This document shows, piece after piece, positions 8,686 through 18,680 of a stretch of DNA of 33,020 bases. The notes below the pieces were generated by a model. It did no database searches. It was given only the letters and a program-made list of their open reading frames with translations, and was not told the origin of the DNA. Every line of letters begins with the position of its first letter. Position 1 is the first letter of the stretch. The position numbers and the translations under genes were made by a program. This DNA comes from an uncultured Algimonas sp. (GTDB lineage Bacteria > Pseudomonadota > Alphaproteobacteria > Caulobacterales > Maricaulaceae). The DNA is taken from contig CALDUL010000047.1 in NCBI GenBank assembly GCA_937923575.1, forward strand, positions 1 through 33,020. The letters are read 5' to 3'.

Positions 8686-9134
8686 TCGCTCTCGAAGCTC
8701 ATTTGTGCGGCCGTGAATTCGACGACAGCCGCGCGTTGGCCATTGACTTCGGCGCGCCCCTTGAAGCGGTGCAGACCACGACGCGAGCTGGTCAGCTCTG
8801 CAAAAATATCGATCGTCTCACCCGGACCGATGGGGCGACGAAAGCGCGCTTTCTCAACGCCTGAGAACGCGAGGAAGGTACCCTCATCGACTATTCCGGA
8901 AATACCGCCGAGCAGAGCTCCTGCTTGTGCAATCATCTCGATGAGAATGACGCCCGGCAGAATGGGGCGTCCGGGAAAGTGACCGTCGAAGATATTCCAA
9001 TCGGGATTCGTCGTAACGCGCGCGTGCAGGATCTCTCCGTCGAAGCCCTCAACGCTATGGATCAGCAGCGCCGGCGGGCGGTGCGGGAGTAGCGTTTCGA
9101 CGCCCTCGCGGCCGATAGGATAGCTCCAGCTCAT
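8682..9134 (-). CDS. fabZ: 3-hydroxyacyl-ACP dehydratase
   Basis: Dehydrates 3-hydroxyacyl-ACP in type II fatty acid synthesis and competes with LpxA/LpxD for the same acyl-ACP pool. The 150-residue hot-dog fold protein has the catalytic pair H52 (in DGHFPGRPILPG) and E66. The frame is open further upstream (to 9209), but the ATG at 9134 gives the family length and overlaps the lpxD TGA by ATGA. I therefore take it as the start. Sits between lpxD and lpxA as in most Gram-negative bacteria. Confidence 0.96.
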   Translation of the reverse strand: MSWSYPIGREGVETLLPHRPPALLIHSVEGFDGEILHARVTTNPDWNIFDGHFPGRPILPGVILIEMIAQAGALLGGISGIVDEGTFLAFSGVEKARFRRPIGPGETIDIFAELTSSRRGLHRFKGRAEVNGQRAAVVEFTAAQMSFESE

Positions 9135-10063
9135 TTGCGCACCGCGCGGCGGTTTTGTGCGACGAGCTTCATATGCTCCCGGATCGGCATGGCCGGAATA
9201 CCCGACCAAGTCGCGCCTGCAGGGACGTCGTGCATCACGCCCGCGAAAGCTGCGAGACGCGCGCCGTCGCCGACATTGACGTGGTCAGCCAGCCCGACAC
9301 GACCGCCCATCATGACGCCGTCACCGATGACACAGGACCCGCTGAGCCCGACATGGCCTGCGAGGATGCAACCGCGCCCCAGCACGCAGTTGTGGGCGAT
9401 CTGGACGAGATTGTCGATCTTGCAATCGTCGCCGATGATGGTGTCACCCAATTGGCCTCGGTCGACGCAAGAGCTCGAGCCGATGACCACGCGTTTCCCG
9501 ATCACGGCCCGTCCTACATGGGGGACGGAGATCATCTGCCCGTCCGGCGATGTAACGACTCCAAAGCCTTCGCCGCCGACCACTGCATTGGCCTTGATCG
9601 TCGTCCCCTCGCCGACGACGGCATGGGTGATGACGCAATTCGGTCCGATGCTGACGTCGGCCTCGATGATGACGCCCGGACCAATGATGGCGGTTGGATG
9701 AACCGAGGCGGAAGGGTTAATCTGCGCGCCGTCTGCGCGCTCGCTCACGAGCAACCGCGTGGCCTCGCAAAGATGGTATTTCGGCGTCGGCGTGATGATT
9801 GGAATGATACGCTGCTCACCGACAAGAGGCGCCAGCTTTTCCGTGACAAAGCAAGCCGTCGCCTGCGAGCCATCCAGCGCGCTCGCGGCCTTGCGGTTGG
9901 CGAGAAATGCAATTTCACCAGTACGCGCGGTATCGAGCGAGGCGGGCGCAATGATGACCGCATCCGCAAAGCTGCCTTCGGGAGCGTCGAGACCGAGGGT
10001 CGCGCAGAGGTCAGCCAAGCTGATCCCGCCGTCTTTCAGCGCGTAAATATGCGGGTCGATCAT
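9131..10063 (-). CDS. lpxD: UDP-3-O-(3-hydroxyacyl)glucosamine N-acyltransferase
   Basis: Third lipid A step: adds the second 3-hydroxyacyl chain to the 2-amino group. The 310-residue protein is slightly shorter than the usual 340. It has an N-terminal uridine-binding domain (about 1-105), then a left-handed beta-helix of hexapeptide repeats (about 110-285) and a short C-terminal helix. The catalytic histidine is H224 in QIAHNCVLG, equivalent to E. coli H239. The ATG at 10063 has no ribosome binding site; a -10-like TAGAGC ends 6 nt before it, so the mRNA may be leaderless. It is the first gene of the lpx unit, separated from skp by a terminator. Confidence 0.95.
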   Translation of the reverse strand: MIDPHIYALKDGGISLADLCATLGLDAPEGSFADAVIIAPASLDTARTGEIAFLANRKAASALDGSQATACFVTEKLAPLVGEQRIIPIITPTPKYHLCEATRLLVSERADGAQINPSASVHPTAIIGPGVIIEADVSIGPNCVITHAVVGEGTTIKANAVVGGEGFGVVTSPDGQMISVPHVGRAVIGKRVVIGSSSCVDRGQLGDTIIGDDCKIDNLVQIAHNCVLGRGCILAGHVGLSGSCVIGDGVMMGGRVGLADHVNVGDGARLAAFAGVMHDVPAGATWSGIPAMPIREHMKLVAQNRRAVRK

Positions 10064-10069
10064 AGGTCG

Positions 10070-10098
10070 GCTCTAGGTCCGTCAGCCGGGTGTCTCAA
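10070..10098 (-). promoter_or_regulatory. Predicted lpxD promoter (leaderless start)
   Basis: On the minus strand TTGAGA (10093-10098) is followed after 17 bp by TAGAGC (10070-10075), and the lpxD ATG starts exactly 6 nt later. The predicted start of transcription is therefore the A of the ATG. The same arrangement is seen before pyrH and nadK. It would make lpxD-fabZ-lpxA-lpxI-lpxB its own transcription unit. Confidence 0.55.
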
Positions 10099-10134
10099 CC
10101 TAAATCATGTGACGCCGTGTAACGGTTTGGCGCA

Positions 10135-10168
10135 AAGAAAAAGGCGCGCCGAAAGACCGACGCGCCTT
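10135..10168 (-). terminator. Rho-independent terminator after skp
   Basis: On the minus strand AAGGCGCG (10168-10161) pairs over 8 bp with CGCGCCTT (10148-10141) across a 12-nt loop and is followed by a TTTTC tract (10140-10135). It begins 26 bp after the skp stop and points away from bamA-skp. This separates skp from lpxD. Confidence 0.8.
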
Positions 10169-10193
10169 ATCAAATCGGGCTTCGCGTCGAGCT

Positions 10194-10766
10194 TTAGCCG
10201 CGCGGCAGACGCTCGCGTGTGACGGGAACCGTTGTCATCTGGGAATTCAGACGCTGCAGCACGACGGGCGTGATATCGGCGGGTGCGCCATAGATGACGA
10301 GCTGTTGTTCCAGCACCACATCGGCGTTACGCTCGCGCGCGATGGTGTCGATAATCGATTTCATCTTGGCATTGACCAGCTGACGAGCCTTGGCCTCGGT
10401 AATCTGCAGCTCACGCTGCGCGATGGCGAGGTCCTGCTGCAGCTTGATGCTGTCCTTTTGCAGGGACTGGATTTCGGAACGCAGGGTCGCGTCTTGAAGA
10501 ACCTGCTGCTGCGTCTTGCCATCGGCGCGAGTGGCGAGCGATTTCTGACGCGCTTCCAGCGGGCTGGCTTGCGCCTGCAGGCTGGAGGTGGTGGTCGTGC
10601 GCATGGACTCCATCTGACGGGTCACGTGCTGCCCAACCGAGCTGTCATTATAAACCTTGGCGGTGTCGACAACCAGGATGGTGGACTGCGCGAAGGCGGC
10701 TGTGGAAGCGATCACTGCGAGCGCGCTACCGAGAACGGCGCGGCGGGCCATTTTGAGTTTAGACAT
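10194..10766 (-). CDS. skp: Periplasmic OmpH/Skp-family chaperone
   Basis: Holdase that keeps unfolded outer-membrane proteins soluble on their way to BamA. The 190-residue protein has a signal peptide (residues 1-26, cleavage after AFA). The QSTILVVDTAKVYNDS strand follows, then a long coiled coil rich in Q/K/E at about 45-150, as in Skp. The frame stays open upstream inside bamA, but the ATG at 10766 gives the signal peptide and follows the bamA TAG by one base, with GAGG as ribosome binding site. Last gene of the pyrH-to-skp unit. E. coli has the same bamA-skp-lpxD-fabZ-lpxA order. Confidence 0.93.
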   Translation of the reverse strand: MSKLKMARRAVLGSALAVIASTAAFAQSTILVVDTAKVYNDSSVGQHVTRQMESMRTTTTSSLQAQASPLEARQKSLATRADGKTQQQVLQDATLRSEIQSLQKDSIKLQQDLAIAQRELQITEAKARQLVNAKMKSIIDTIARERNADVVLEQQLVIYGAPADITPVVLQRLNSQMTTVPVTRERLPRG

Positions 10767-10767
10767 T

Positions 10768-13323
10768 CTAGAACCTCGTACGGGTTGTGAACTGGAACGA
10801 CTTTCTGTCGTCAAAGGGTTGCTTGACGATCGGCTGCGTGAAGTCGAAGCGGATCGGACCAAACGGGCTCTCCCAGAATACGCTGGCACCGGCAGTGACA
10901 CGCGGTGACAGATCGTCGACCGTGCGCTGGCAGATAACGCCTGCCGCCGTGATGCCGTCACAGGAGTCGCCGGCCTGAAGGCCGGTCGCGCCTGGACTTG
11001 TTATGATGTTCGACCGGAATTCGTCATCCAGCAGACCGACTGTGCCGGCTTCGATGAAGACAGACCCCAAAAGCTGCGGAATGCCAACCGGAAAACTCAC
11101 CTCGGCAGACGCAAGGCCAAAGGCGTTACCGCCCTGGCTCTGACCGCGACCGTCAAAGGTCTGGCCCGCACCATTGTCGATCAGGGTGGAACCGGTGTCG
11201 GCATTATAGGTGATCAGACGCGGTCCGATACCGGCGTTGTCAAATCCGCGGAATTCGAAGTTACCCTTGAAGTAGCGGTCGTTGATCTGCACCGGGTCTC
11301 CGCCCCAGCCGCGGATATAGCCGCCGGCCACGGTCGCCGAAGCGATGACGTTCGGGAACAGGCCCTTGTAGTAATTGCCGCGCACATCGGTCCGCAGATA
11401 CTGCACGTCGCCCGCCAGACCGGCCACATCCTGAGAGAAGCGGAAGTCGAAACCGCCCGTCGGCGTAATGGGATCGTTCCGTCGATCCCAGCCGAAGGTG
11501 TAGCCGAGGATGGAGGACAATCGCCCGCCGCGCTGCTGACAGAGCGAGAAGACCTGGCGGTCATTCACGGTCAGCGTGCCTTCGGCGGCGCGGACCAGAA
11601 TGGCGTCACACTCTTCTTCGCGACCGAATTCGATCGACTCCTTGCGCAGCGAGTAGCGCGCCGTCAGCGAGGTGTTCTGCGTCAGAGGAAATGCGAGGCT
11701 GACCTGCGCACCCGTACGGCTGGAGCGGAAGCCCGCTTCGTCAAGGAAGTCGATGACCACGTCAAAGAGCTCGACACCCGCGGCGAGGTTGCGCCCGAGG
11801 AAGCGCGGCTCGGTGAAGCGCGCATCGATCTCGCGTCGGTTGGAGGATGCGCGGATAACGAAGCGCAGCAACTGGCCGCGACCGCGAAGGTTGCGCTGTG
11901 TAATCGACAGGTCGACCAAAAAAGCATCGGCCGAGGAGAAACCGGCGGAAAACGACAGCTCACCTGTCGGCTGTTCCTTGACCGTCACCTTGACGACCGC
12001 GCGGTCGGGGCTGGAGCCCTGCGTCTCCTCGATCTCGACTTCTTCGAAGAAGCGGAGCGCGCGGACGCGGTTGCGTGAACGGTCGAGTAGGATGCGGTTG
12101 AACGCGTCGCCTTCAACGATGTCGAGTTCGCGGCGAATCACGTAGTCGAGCGTCGTCGTATTGCCGACGATGTCGATGCGCTCGATGTAGACGCGTGGTC
12201 CTTCGACGACGTTGAAGACCAGGTCCACCGTCTTGTCGTCGTTGTTCAGGCGGATGTTTTGCTGAATGTCGACAAAGGCGTAGCCGGAGGCACCTGCGGC
12301 GAAGTTCAGATTGTCGATCGCGTTCTCGATCTCCGACGCATTGTAGATGTCGCCTTCCTCGATCTGTACGAGACGTTTCAGATAGTCCTCGTTCAGCGCT
12401 TCCAGCTCGGTGTCGATGGAGATTTCGCCCCAACGATATTCCTCGCCCTCATCCAGAGTGAAAGTGACGTAGAAGTCTTCCTGGTCGGGCGTCAGCTCGG
12501 CCACGGCAGAGACCACGCGGAAGTCCGCAAAGCCGCGATTGGTGTAGTAGGTCCGCAGCTGCTCGCGGTCGAATTCGAGGCGGCCCGGGTCAAAATTGTC
12601 ATTGCTGGAGAAGAACTTGTACCAAGCCGACTCGGCGGTCGCGATCTCCTTGCGAAGGGCACGGTCGGAGAACTCGGTATTGCCGATGAAATTGATGCGC
12701 TTGATGCCGGTGACCGGGCCTTCGCTGATTTCGAAGATCAGATCGACGCGGTTCTGTGGCTGCTCGACGACCTTGGGCTGCACGGTCGCGCCGAAACGGC
12801 CTGACTGGCGGTAAAGCTCGATAATGCGGGTCACATCTTCCTGGACCTGGGCGCGGGTAAACAGTGCGCGCGGCTCGGCGGAAATCTCATCATTGATCTT
12901 GTCGGTCTTGAGCGATTTGTTGCCCTCGAACAGCACACGGTTGATGATCGGATTCTCGATCACCTGGATCAGGACATTACCGTCGCGCGGGTCAATAATG
13001 ACGTCGGCAAACAGACCTGTACGATAGAGTGTCTTCAGCGACAGATCGATCAGCTCGGGCGAGTAGGGATCGCCCGGAGCAAAACGGAGATAGCTAGCGA
13101 CCGTATTGGCCTCGACGCGCTGGTTGCCGATCACCTGGATCGTACGAATGCGCTGTGGCGGTTGCTGAGCTTGCGGCGCGGCAGGCGCTTGCTGAGCGGC
13201 GACAGGCGCTACGCTCAGCAGCGACGCGAACACGGCCGTGAGTATGGTAACCCATAGCTGCAACCCAGCTCTTAGGGAAAGGCTCCGGCGCGGCGCGCGG
13301 ATATCGATATGGCGAGGTCCCAT
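10768..13323 (-). CDS. bamA: Outer membrane protein assembly factor BamA
   Basis: Central Omp85 protein that folds beta-barrels into the outer membrane. The 851-residue protein has a long signal peptide (cleavage near A43-Q44) and a short Q/P/A-rich linker. Five POTRA domains follow to about residue 455, then a 16-strand barrel ending in the aromatic TRTRF signal. The conserved loop 6 motif RGF is at 692-694. A TTG at 13359 is also in frame, but it overlaps rseP; the ATG at 13323 gives a proper signal peptide and is preferred. Lies between rseP and skp, the usual order. Its partner bamB lies at 25416 in this window. Confidence 0.95.
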   Translation of the reverse strand: MGPRHIDIRAPRRSLSLRAGLQLWVTILTAVFASLLSVAPVAAQQAPAAPQAQQPPQRIRTIQVIGNQRVEANTVASYLRFAPGDPYSPELIDLSLKTLYRTGLFADVIIDPRDGNVLIQVIENPIINRVLFEGNKSLKTDKINDEISAEPRALFTRAQVQEDVTRIIELYRQSGRFGATVQPKVVEQPQNRVDLIFEISEGPVTGIKRINFIGNTEFSDRALRKEIATAESAWYKFFSSNDNFDPGRLEFDREQLRTYYTNRGFADFRVVSAVAELTPDQEDFYVTFTLDEGEEYRWGEISIDTELEALNEDYLKRLVQIEEGDIYNASEIENAIDNLNFAAGASGYAFVDIQQNIRLNNDDKTVDLVFNVVEGPRVYIERIDIVGNTTTLDYVIRRELDIVEGDAFNRILLDRSRNRVRALRFFEEVEIEETQGSSPDRAVVKVTVKEQPTGELSFSAGFSSADAFLVDLSITQRNLRGRGQLLRFVIRASSNRREIDARFTEPRFLGRNLAAGVELFDVVIDFLDEAGFRSSRTGAQVSLAFPLTQNTSLTARYSLRKESIEFGREEECDAILVRAAEGTLTVNDRQVFSLCQQRGGRLSSILGYTFGWDRRNDPITPTGGFDFRFSQDVAGLAGDVQYLRTDVRGNYYKGLFPNVIASATVAGGYIRGWGGDPVQINDRYFKGNFEFRGFDNAGIGPRLITYNADTGSTLIDNGAGQTFDGRGQSQGGNAFGLASAEVSFPVGIPQLLGSVFIEAGTVGLLDDEFRSNIITSPGATGLQAGDSCDGITAAGVICQRTVDDLSPRVTAGASVFWESPFGPIRFDFTQPIVKQPFDDRKSFQFTTRTRF

Positions 13324-13339
13324 GCGAGGCGATCCGGTG

Positions 13340-14518
13340 TTAAGAGAAAAGGCTTCCAATGTAGCCGATGTCGTTGAATGTCAGGAAGAGGAATAGCGCG
13401 GCGAGCACTGCCATACCGAACCTGAACCCGACCTCCTGCTTCTTCTGGCTCAGCGGTTTTCCCGCGACAGCCTCATAGCCGTAGTAGACCAGATGTCCAC
13501 CATCGAGCATCGGGATCGGCATTAAATTAGCGAAACCCAAGGCGACGGAAATGCTGGCTGCGAGCTGCAGCATAGTGACGGTAAAGCCGCGCAGTTTCTG
13601 GCCGAACGGCACTTCAGCGCCCACTATATCGACAGTCGCCTTACCCGTGATGGCAGCGATTCGGCCAATGGAGCCGAGCTGCTTTGCGTCTTCCTTGCCG
13701 CCAAAGATCCGACCGATGTAGCGGCCGGTCGCAGCGATGACTTCGACCACCTGTTCCGAACCCTTGCCGAGCGACTCGACAGGTCCGTAGCGCACCGTCT
13801 TTATCTCTACGTCTTGCGCCAGCCCGATGCCGAATTTCCCACGCGTCATCTGCCCGCCAACGAAATCCTCGTCGTCGACGCGGCGCGGCGAGACGGTGAA
13901 GGTCAACTCTTCTCCGTTTCGCAGCACGGTGGTTTTGATCGGCGTGCCGGAGCGCTGCGCAATATAGGCCGCCATGACACGCCAGTCATCGATCCGCTTG
14001 CCGTCCATCGCGACGACGATGTCACCGGGCAATATCCCCGCTGCCGCCGCGGCCGTGCCTTCCTCGACGAGGCCGATCCGAGGCTCCGCAACGCGCGTCC
14101 CCATCCAGGCGAAGACGACGGCGAACAGCAGTGCCGCAAGAATGAAGTTGGCAAGAGGACCCGCCAGCACGACGAGCGCGCGCTGCCAGACCGGCTTGAA
14201 GTGGAAGATATCGGAGACATCGCCCTGCTCTGCCTTCAACTGCTCGAGCGCTTCGGTATCGGGATTGGACGCAGCGCCGCTGTCTCCCGCAAATTTCACA
14301 AAGCCACCAAGTGGGATGCGCGATACGGTCCAGAGCGTGCCCTTCTTGTCGGTGCGCGACCAGATCGCCTTGCCAAAGCCGATGGAGAAGCGGTCGACCT
14401 TAATGCCGAACAGCCGTCCGACGCCGTAATGGCCGAGCTCATGAAAGAAGATCAGCGCCGAAATCAGCACCACGAACATGAAAGCCGCGAATAGATATGT
14501 CGCCAAAGTTGCGAGCAC
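13340..14518 (-). CDS. rseP: Site-2 intramembrane zinc protease RseP
   Basis: Cuts anti-sigma factors and leftover signal peptides within the inner membrane. Numbered from the GTG at 14518, the zinc motif HELGH is at 26-30 and the third-ligand motif LDG is near D339. A PDZ domain lies between, at about 125-200. Hydrophobic segments are at the N-terminus, before the PDZ, and twice at the C-terminus. A TTG at 14548 is in frame, but the GTG at 14518 follows AGGA by 7 nt and places the first membrane helix normally. The gene sits between dxr and bamA. The substrate in this organism is unknown. Confidence 0.93.
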   Translation of the reverse strand: MLATLATYLFAAFMFVVLISALIFFHELGHYGVGRLFGIKVDRFSIGFGKAIWSRTDKKGTLWTVSRIPLGGFVKFAGDSGAASNPDTEALEQLKAEQGDVSDIFHFKPVWQRALVVLAGPLANFILAALLFAVVFAWMGTRVAEPRIGLVEEGTAAAAAGILPGDIVVAMDGKRIDDWRVMAAYIAQRSGTPIKTTVLRNGEELTFTVSPRRVDDEDFVGGQMTRGKFGIGLAQDVEIKTVRYGPVESLGKGSEQVVEVIAATGRYIGRIFGGKEDAKQLGSIGRIAAITGKATVDIVGAEVPFGQKLRGFTVTMLQLAASISVALGFANLMPIPMLDGGHLVYYGYEAVAGKPLSQKKQEVGFRFGMAVLAALFLFLTFNDIGYIGSLFS

Positions 14519-14585
14519 GTATGTCCTAACCGCGATTCCCTGCCCCAATTCGGGCTAATTGCGGTTTGCCCGTCCGGGCGGACGC

Positions 14586-15758
14586 TTACAAGTTTACAAT
14601 CTGCTCATTTGCAGCGCGGCGCGCGAGGCCGTCCAGCGCCACGACATCGGCCATCGCGTCCGGGGCGCAGGAAAAGCTCTGCCCCTTGGCGAGAGCGTCG
14701 AGCGTGTTTTCGCACGTCCGCGCGATATCGAGAAAGGCGATCTTGCCCGCGAGGAAGTCCGCAACAGCGACTTCATTGGCAGCGTTGAGCACGCAGGGCG
14801 CCTGCCCCCCGGCCTCCAGCGCTTCGCGCGCGAGCCGCAGCGCTGGGAAGCGAACGAGATCCGGCTCCTCGAATGTCAGCGCGCCGAGCGTCGAAAAATC
14901 CAACCGCTCGACCGGCGTCTCCATCCGGTCCGGCCAACCCAGTGCATAAGCGATTGGCGTGCGCATGTCGGGCGAACCCATCTGGCTGAGCACCGAGCCG
15001 TCGACATATTCGACCATGGAATGGATGACAGATTGCGGGTGGACGACCACGCCGATCGCGTCTGAAGGCCGATCGAAAAGCCAAGCCGCTTCAATGAGTT
15101 CTAGGCCCTTGTTCATGAGCGTGGCGGAGTCGATGCTGATCTTCGCGCCCATGGACCAGGTCGGGTGGGCGAGCGCGTTTTCCCGCGTGACGGCCTTCAG
15201 CTGCTCCAGCGTTGTCTCTCGGAATGGTCCGCCTGACGCGGTCAGGATCAAGCGCCGCACACCCTCGGGCTTGTCATGTTCCAGCACTTGGAAAATCGCA
15301 TTGTGCTCGGAGTCGACCGGCAGCAGCGTTGCACCGTGACGCTCGACCGCGCGCATGAAGGTCTCGCCTGCACAGACAAGGCATTCCTTATTCGCCAGTG
15401 CGATAGTGTTGCCTTGCTCCACCGCTGCGAGCGTCGGCTGCAGCCCGGCTGAACCCACGATAGCCGCCATGGTGATGTCAGCGGGCATCGCGGCGAGCTC
15501 CACCACGCCCGTCGCTCCGGACATGACAATGACGTCCGTCCCGGAGAGCGCCTCACGCAAGTCAGCCGCGCAGCTTTCATCTGCGATTGCAACGGCTTGC
15601 GCGCTAAACTTGATCGCTTGCGCTGCCAGATCGGCCACGCTGCGATTGGCGGACAGGCCTACGACTTCGAACTCTCCGGGCGCGGCGCGTTCCAGCAGGT
15701 CGAGCGTGCTAAGCCCGATGGACCCGGTCGAGCCGAGGATCGTGATGCGCTTGGTCAT
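14586..15758 (-). CDS. dxr: 1-deoxy-D-xylulose 5-phosphate reductoisomerase
   Basis: Converts DXP to MEP with NADPH, the first committed step of the MEP isoprenoid pathway. It feeds farnesyl diphosphate to UppS in the same operon. The 390-residue length is standard. The NADPH loop GSTGSIG is at 9-15, metal ligands D149 and E151 are in the DSEHNAIFQ motif, and the ISIDSATLMNKGLE segment carries further active-site residues. The ATG at 15758 lies 12 bp after the cdsA stop. 67 bp separate its stop from the rseP start. Confidence 0.96.
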   Translation of the reverse strand: MTKRITILGSTGSIGLSTLDLLERAAPGEFEVVGLSANRSVADLAAQAIKFSAQAVAIADESCAADLREALSGTDVIVMSGATGVVELAAMPADITMAAIVGSAGLQPTLAAVEQGNTIALANKECLVCAGETFMRAVERHGATLLPVDSEHNAIFQVLEHDKPEGVRRLILTASGGPFRETTLEQLKAVTRENALAHPTWSMGAKISIDSATLMNKGLELIEAAWLFDRPSDAIGVVVHPQSVIHSMVEYVDGSVLSQMGSPDMRTPIAYALGWPDRMETPVERLDFSTLGALTFEEPDLVRFPALRLAREALEAGGQAPCVLNAANEVAVADFLAGKIAFLDIARTCENTLDALAKGQSFSCAPDAMADVVALDGLARRAANEQIVNL

Positions 15759-15770
15759 GGCGAAGCTGCT

Positions 15771-16604
15771 CTAGTAAACGGGCCAGTGCGGGCCGATGGC
15801 CATATAGAGAAAGGCCGCGACAACGACGGCAGCCATCAGGCTGTCGAGCCGGTCCAGCAAACCGCCATGCCCCGGCAGAAGCGTGCCCGTGTCCTTTACG
15901 TCCAGACGACGCTTGAACGTGCTCTCCAGCAGGTCGCCCATCACGGACGCGGCGACGATAGGCAGCGCCAACAAGGCCGCCATCCAGATTGGCAACCCTA
16001 TAAGCAGTCCGGCGAGGGATGCGACGATGACGGCAAAGACCGCCCCGCTGATTGCGCCGGACCACGTCTTGTTCGGTGACAGCTTGGGAGCGAGCTTTGG
16101 CCCGCCGAATTGCGAGCCTCCGAAATAGGCCCCGACATCGGCGGCAATGACGACGACGATGATAAAGACGAGCTGCGTGAACCCTTGGGTGGAAAAGCCG
16201 ACATCGGAACCGCGCAGTAGCACGATCAGCACTGTAGGAATGATGATGTAAGGCAGTCCGATCGCCGTCCATTGCGCATCGCCGCGTCGAAAGCGTTCCG
16301 CGACGGCCACCAGTGTCGCCACTACGACAGCTGCGACCGCATACCATTCCAGCCCCTGCCCCGCATAGATTAGCGCAACCGCCAAGCCGCCCAGGGCAAT
16401 CGCGAGCGGGAGTATGCCGCCCTCCGGGTCCGACATGCGGACCCATTCATACATCATGCGCGCGGACAGCAGTCCGACCAGCACGACCCAGATCCAGCCC
16501 CCAAAGTAGAAGGGCAGAACGCAAAGCGCGAGAAAGGCGAGCGCGGTGACGAGCCTGACGCCGAGCTCCTTGAACTTCGGAGCGGGTTTGGCGTCGCTCG
16601 CCAC
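15771..16604 (-). CDS. cdsA: Phosphatidate cytidylyltransferase (CDP-diacylglycerol synthase)
   Basis: Makes CDP-diacylglycerol from phosphatidic acid and CTP at the inner membrane, the precursor of all phospholipids. The 277-residue protein has about eight hydrophobic segments and ends with the family signature: KRRLDVKDTGTLLPGHGG followed by LLDRLD, at about residues 232-256. The start is GTG at 16604, three bases after the uppS stop, with GAGG from the uppS end as a likely ribosome binding site. Sits between uppS and dxr as in most proteobacteria. Confidence 0.95.
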   Translation of the reverse strand: MASDAKPAPKFKELGVRLVTALAFLALCVLPFYFGGWIWVVLVGLLSARMMYEWVRMSDPEGGILPLAIALGGLAVALIYAGQGLEWYAVAAVVVATLVAVAERFRRGDAQWTAIGLPYIIIPTVLIVLLRGSDVGFSTQGFTQLVFIIVVVIAADVGAYFGGSQFGGPKLAPKLSPNKTWSGAISGAVFAVIVASLAGLLIGLPIWMAALLALPIVAASVMGDLLESTFKRRLDVKDTGTLLPGHGGLLDRLDSLMAAVVVAAFLYMAIGPHWPVY

Positions 16605-16607
16605 GTC

Positions 16608-17291
<684 letters not shown>

Positions 17292-17338
17292 AACATGCTC
17301 CGGCAGTTCGCCGTGATATGTGGACGATTGCGAGATCG

Positions 17339-17893
17339 CTAGACCTGCATAATCTCTTCGGTTTTCTGAGCGAGCGCGTCGTCGATTTTCTTCACGAACT
17401 CATCGGTCGCGGTCTGCACATCTTTCTCATGCGCTTTCTGCTCGTTCTCGCTCATTTCGCCGTCTTTCTCGAGACGCTTCAGCGTATTCATGGCGTCGCG
17501 GCGGACGTTTCGCACGGCGACCTTGGCGGCTTCGGACTTAGAGCCCGCGACTTTGGCGAGGTCCTTGCGCCGCTCTTCCGTCAACGGCGGCATGGGAATG
17601 CGCAGCGTCTGGCCGTCCATGACGGGGTTGATGCCGAGATTGCTCTGGCGCAGCGCCTTGTCGACTGCGCCGACCATGGATTTATCCCAAACGCTGACCG
17701 TGAGCATGCGCGGCTCAGGAACAGAGACCGAGCCGACTTGGTTAAGCGGCATGTCCGAGCCGTAAGCCGAGACGGTGATTCCGTCGAGCAAGGCGGCATT
17801 GGCGCGGCCCGTGCGCAGGCCCGCGAACTCTTTCCGCATGGAGTCGATCGCGCCGTCCATGCGCTTGCGGTAGTCTGAAAGCGTAAAGCTCAT
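17339..17893 (-). CDS. frr: Ribosome recycling factor
   Basis: Splits post-termination ribosomes together with EF-G. The 184-residue length is exact for the family. The sequence shows the N-terminal helix with LRTGRANAALLDGITVSAYG, the NQVGSVSVPEPRML segment of domain II, and the C-terminal KKIDDALAQKTEEIMQV helix. The ATG at 17893 has GGAG 10 nt upstream. It follows pyrH by 63 bp, the usual order; rpsB and tsf, which often precede pyrH, are not in this window. Confidence 0.97.
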   Translation of the reverse strand: MSFTLSDYRKRMDGAIDSMRKEFAGLRTGRANAALLDGITVSAYGSDMPLNQVGSVSVPEPRMLTVSVWDKSMVGAVDKALRQSNLGINPVMDGQTLRIPMPPLTEERRKDLAKVAGSKSEAAKVAVRNVRRDAMNTLKRLEKDGEMSENEQKAHEKDVQTATDEFVKKIDDALAQKTEEIMQV

Positions 17894-17956
17894 ATGGGTC
17901 TCTCCTACTCGGTCTTGGCTGTTTCGGGGCGTATTCGTGGCAGCTTGCGGGTCGTC

Positions 17957-18673
17957 TTACGACGTGATGATGGTGGCCGTCCCGTCACCCGCCATGACGC
18001 GGTCCAGCGCGCCGGGTTCGTGCAGGGAGAAGACGATAATCGGGATTTGATTGTCGCGCATGAGCGACACGGCGGACGTATCCATCACGCGCAGATCGTC
18101 TGCCAGCACCTTCTGGTAGCTCAGCGTATCGTACCGCTTCGCGTCGGGATTTATCTTTGGATCCGAATCATAGACGCCGTCCACTTGCGTGCCTTTTAGC
18201 AGCGCGTCGCAGTCCATTTCTGCAGCACGCAATGCCGCCGCCGTGTCGGTCGTAAAATAGGGGTTGCCCGTGCCGGCGGCGAAGATGACGACGCGGCCCT
18301 TCTCCATATGGCGTGCGGCCTTGCGACGAATATAGGGTTCGCAAACGGTCGGCATGGGAATGGCGCTTTGCACGCGCGTATCGACGCCCAGCTGCTCCAG
18401 CGCCGACTGCATGGCGAGCGCGTTCATCACGGTCGCCAGCATGCCCATATAGTCGGCCGAAGAGCGCTCAATGCCGGAACCCTGAGCCGACAGGCCGCGA
18501 AAGATGTTTCCCGCTCCGATGACGAGACCGATCTGCAGGCCCTTGGCGTGGGCGTCAGCGACTTCCTTGGCGACACGGTTCACGGTCTCCGTATCGATGC
18601 CGTAATCCTGCGCGCCCATCAGGGCCTCGCCGGAAATCTTCAGGAGCACACGGGTATAACGGTAATCAGCCAT
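17957..18673 (-). CDS. pyrH: Uridylate kinase (UMP kinase)
   Basis: Phosphorylates UMP to UDP, supplying UTP/CTP and the UDP-sugars used by the lipid A genes downstream. The 238-residue amino acid kinase-fold protein has KISGEALMG (phosphate site), GAGNIFRG, the [12 protein letters not shown] motif (UMP and phosphate contact), and the [10 protein letters not shown] motif (ATP site). The frame stays open upstream to 18952, but [16 protein letters not shown] at the ATG 18673 is the standard N-terminus. No ribosome binding site precedes it. A promoter ending 7 nt before the ATG suggests a leaderless message. First gene of the envelope operon. Confidence 0.96.
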   Translation of the reverse strand: MADYRYTRVLLKISGEALMGAQDYGIDTETVNRVAKEVADAHAKGLQIGLVIGAGNIFRGLSAQGSGIERSSADYMGMLATVMNALAMQSALEQLGVDTRVQSAIPMPTVCEPYIRRKAARHMEKGRVVIFAAGTGNPYFTTDTAAALRAAEMDCDALLKGTQVDGVYDSDPKINPDAKRYDTLSYQKVLADDLRVMDTSAVSLMRDNQIPIIVFSLHEPGALDRVMAGDGTATIITS

Positions 18674-18680
18674 TGCTGGC

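Noticed and set aside
8106-10063. Possible tandem DNA repeats across lpxA and lpxD
   Set aside because: The periodic signal comes from protein hexapeptide repeats of the left-handed beta-helix, not from true DNA repeats.
9155-10222. Long plus-strand open frame opposite lpxD (355 codons)
   Set aside because: It mirrors the hexapeptide repeats of lpxD (Asp/Ala-rich repeats on the reverse strand) and has no recognisable domain.
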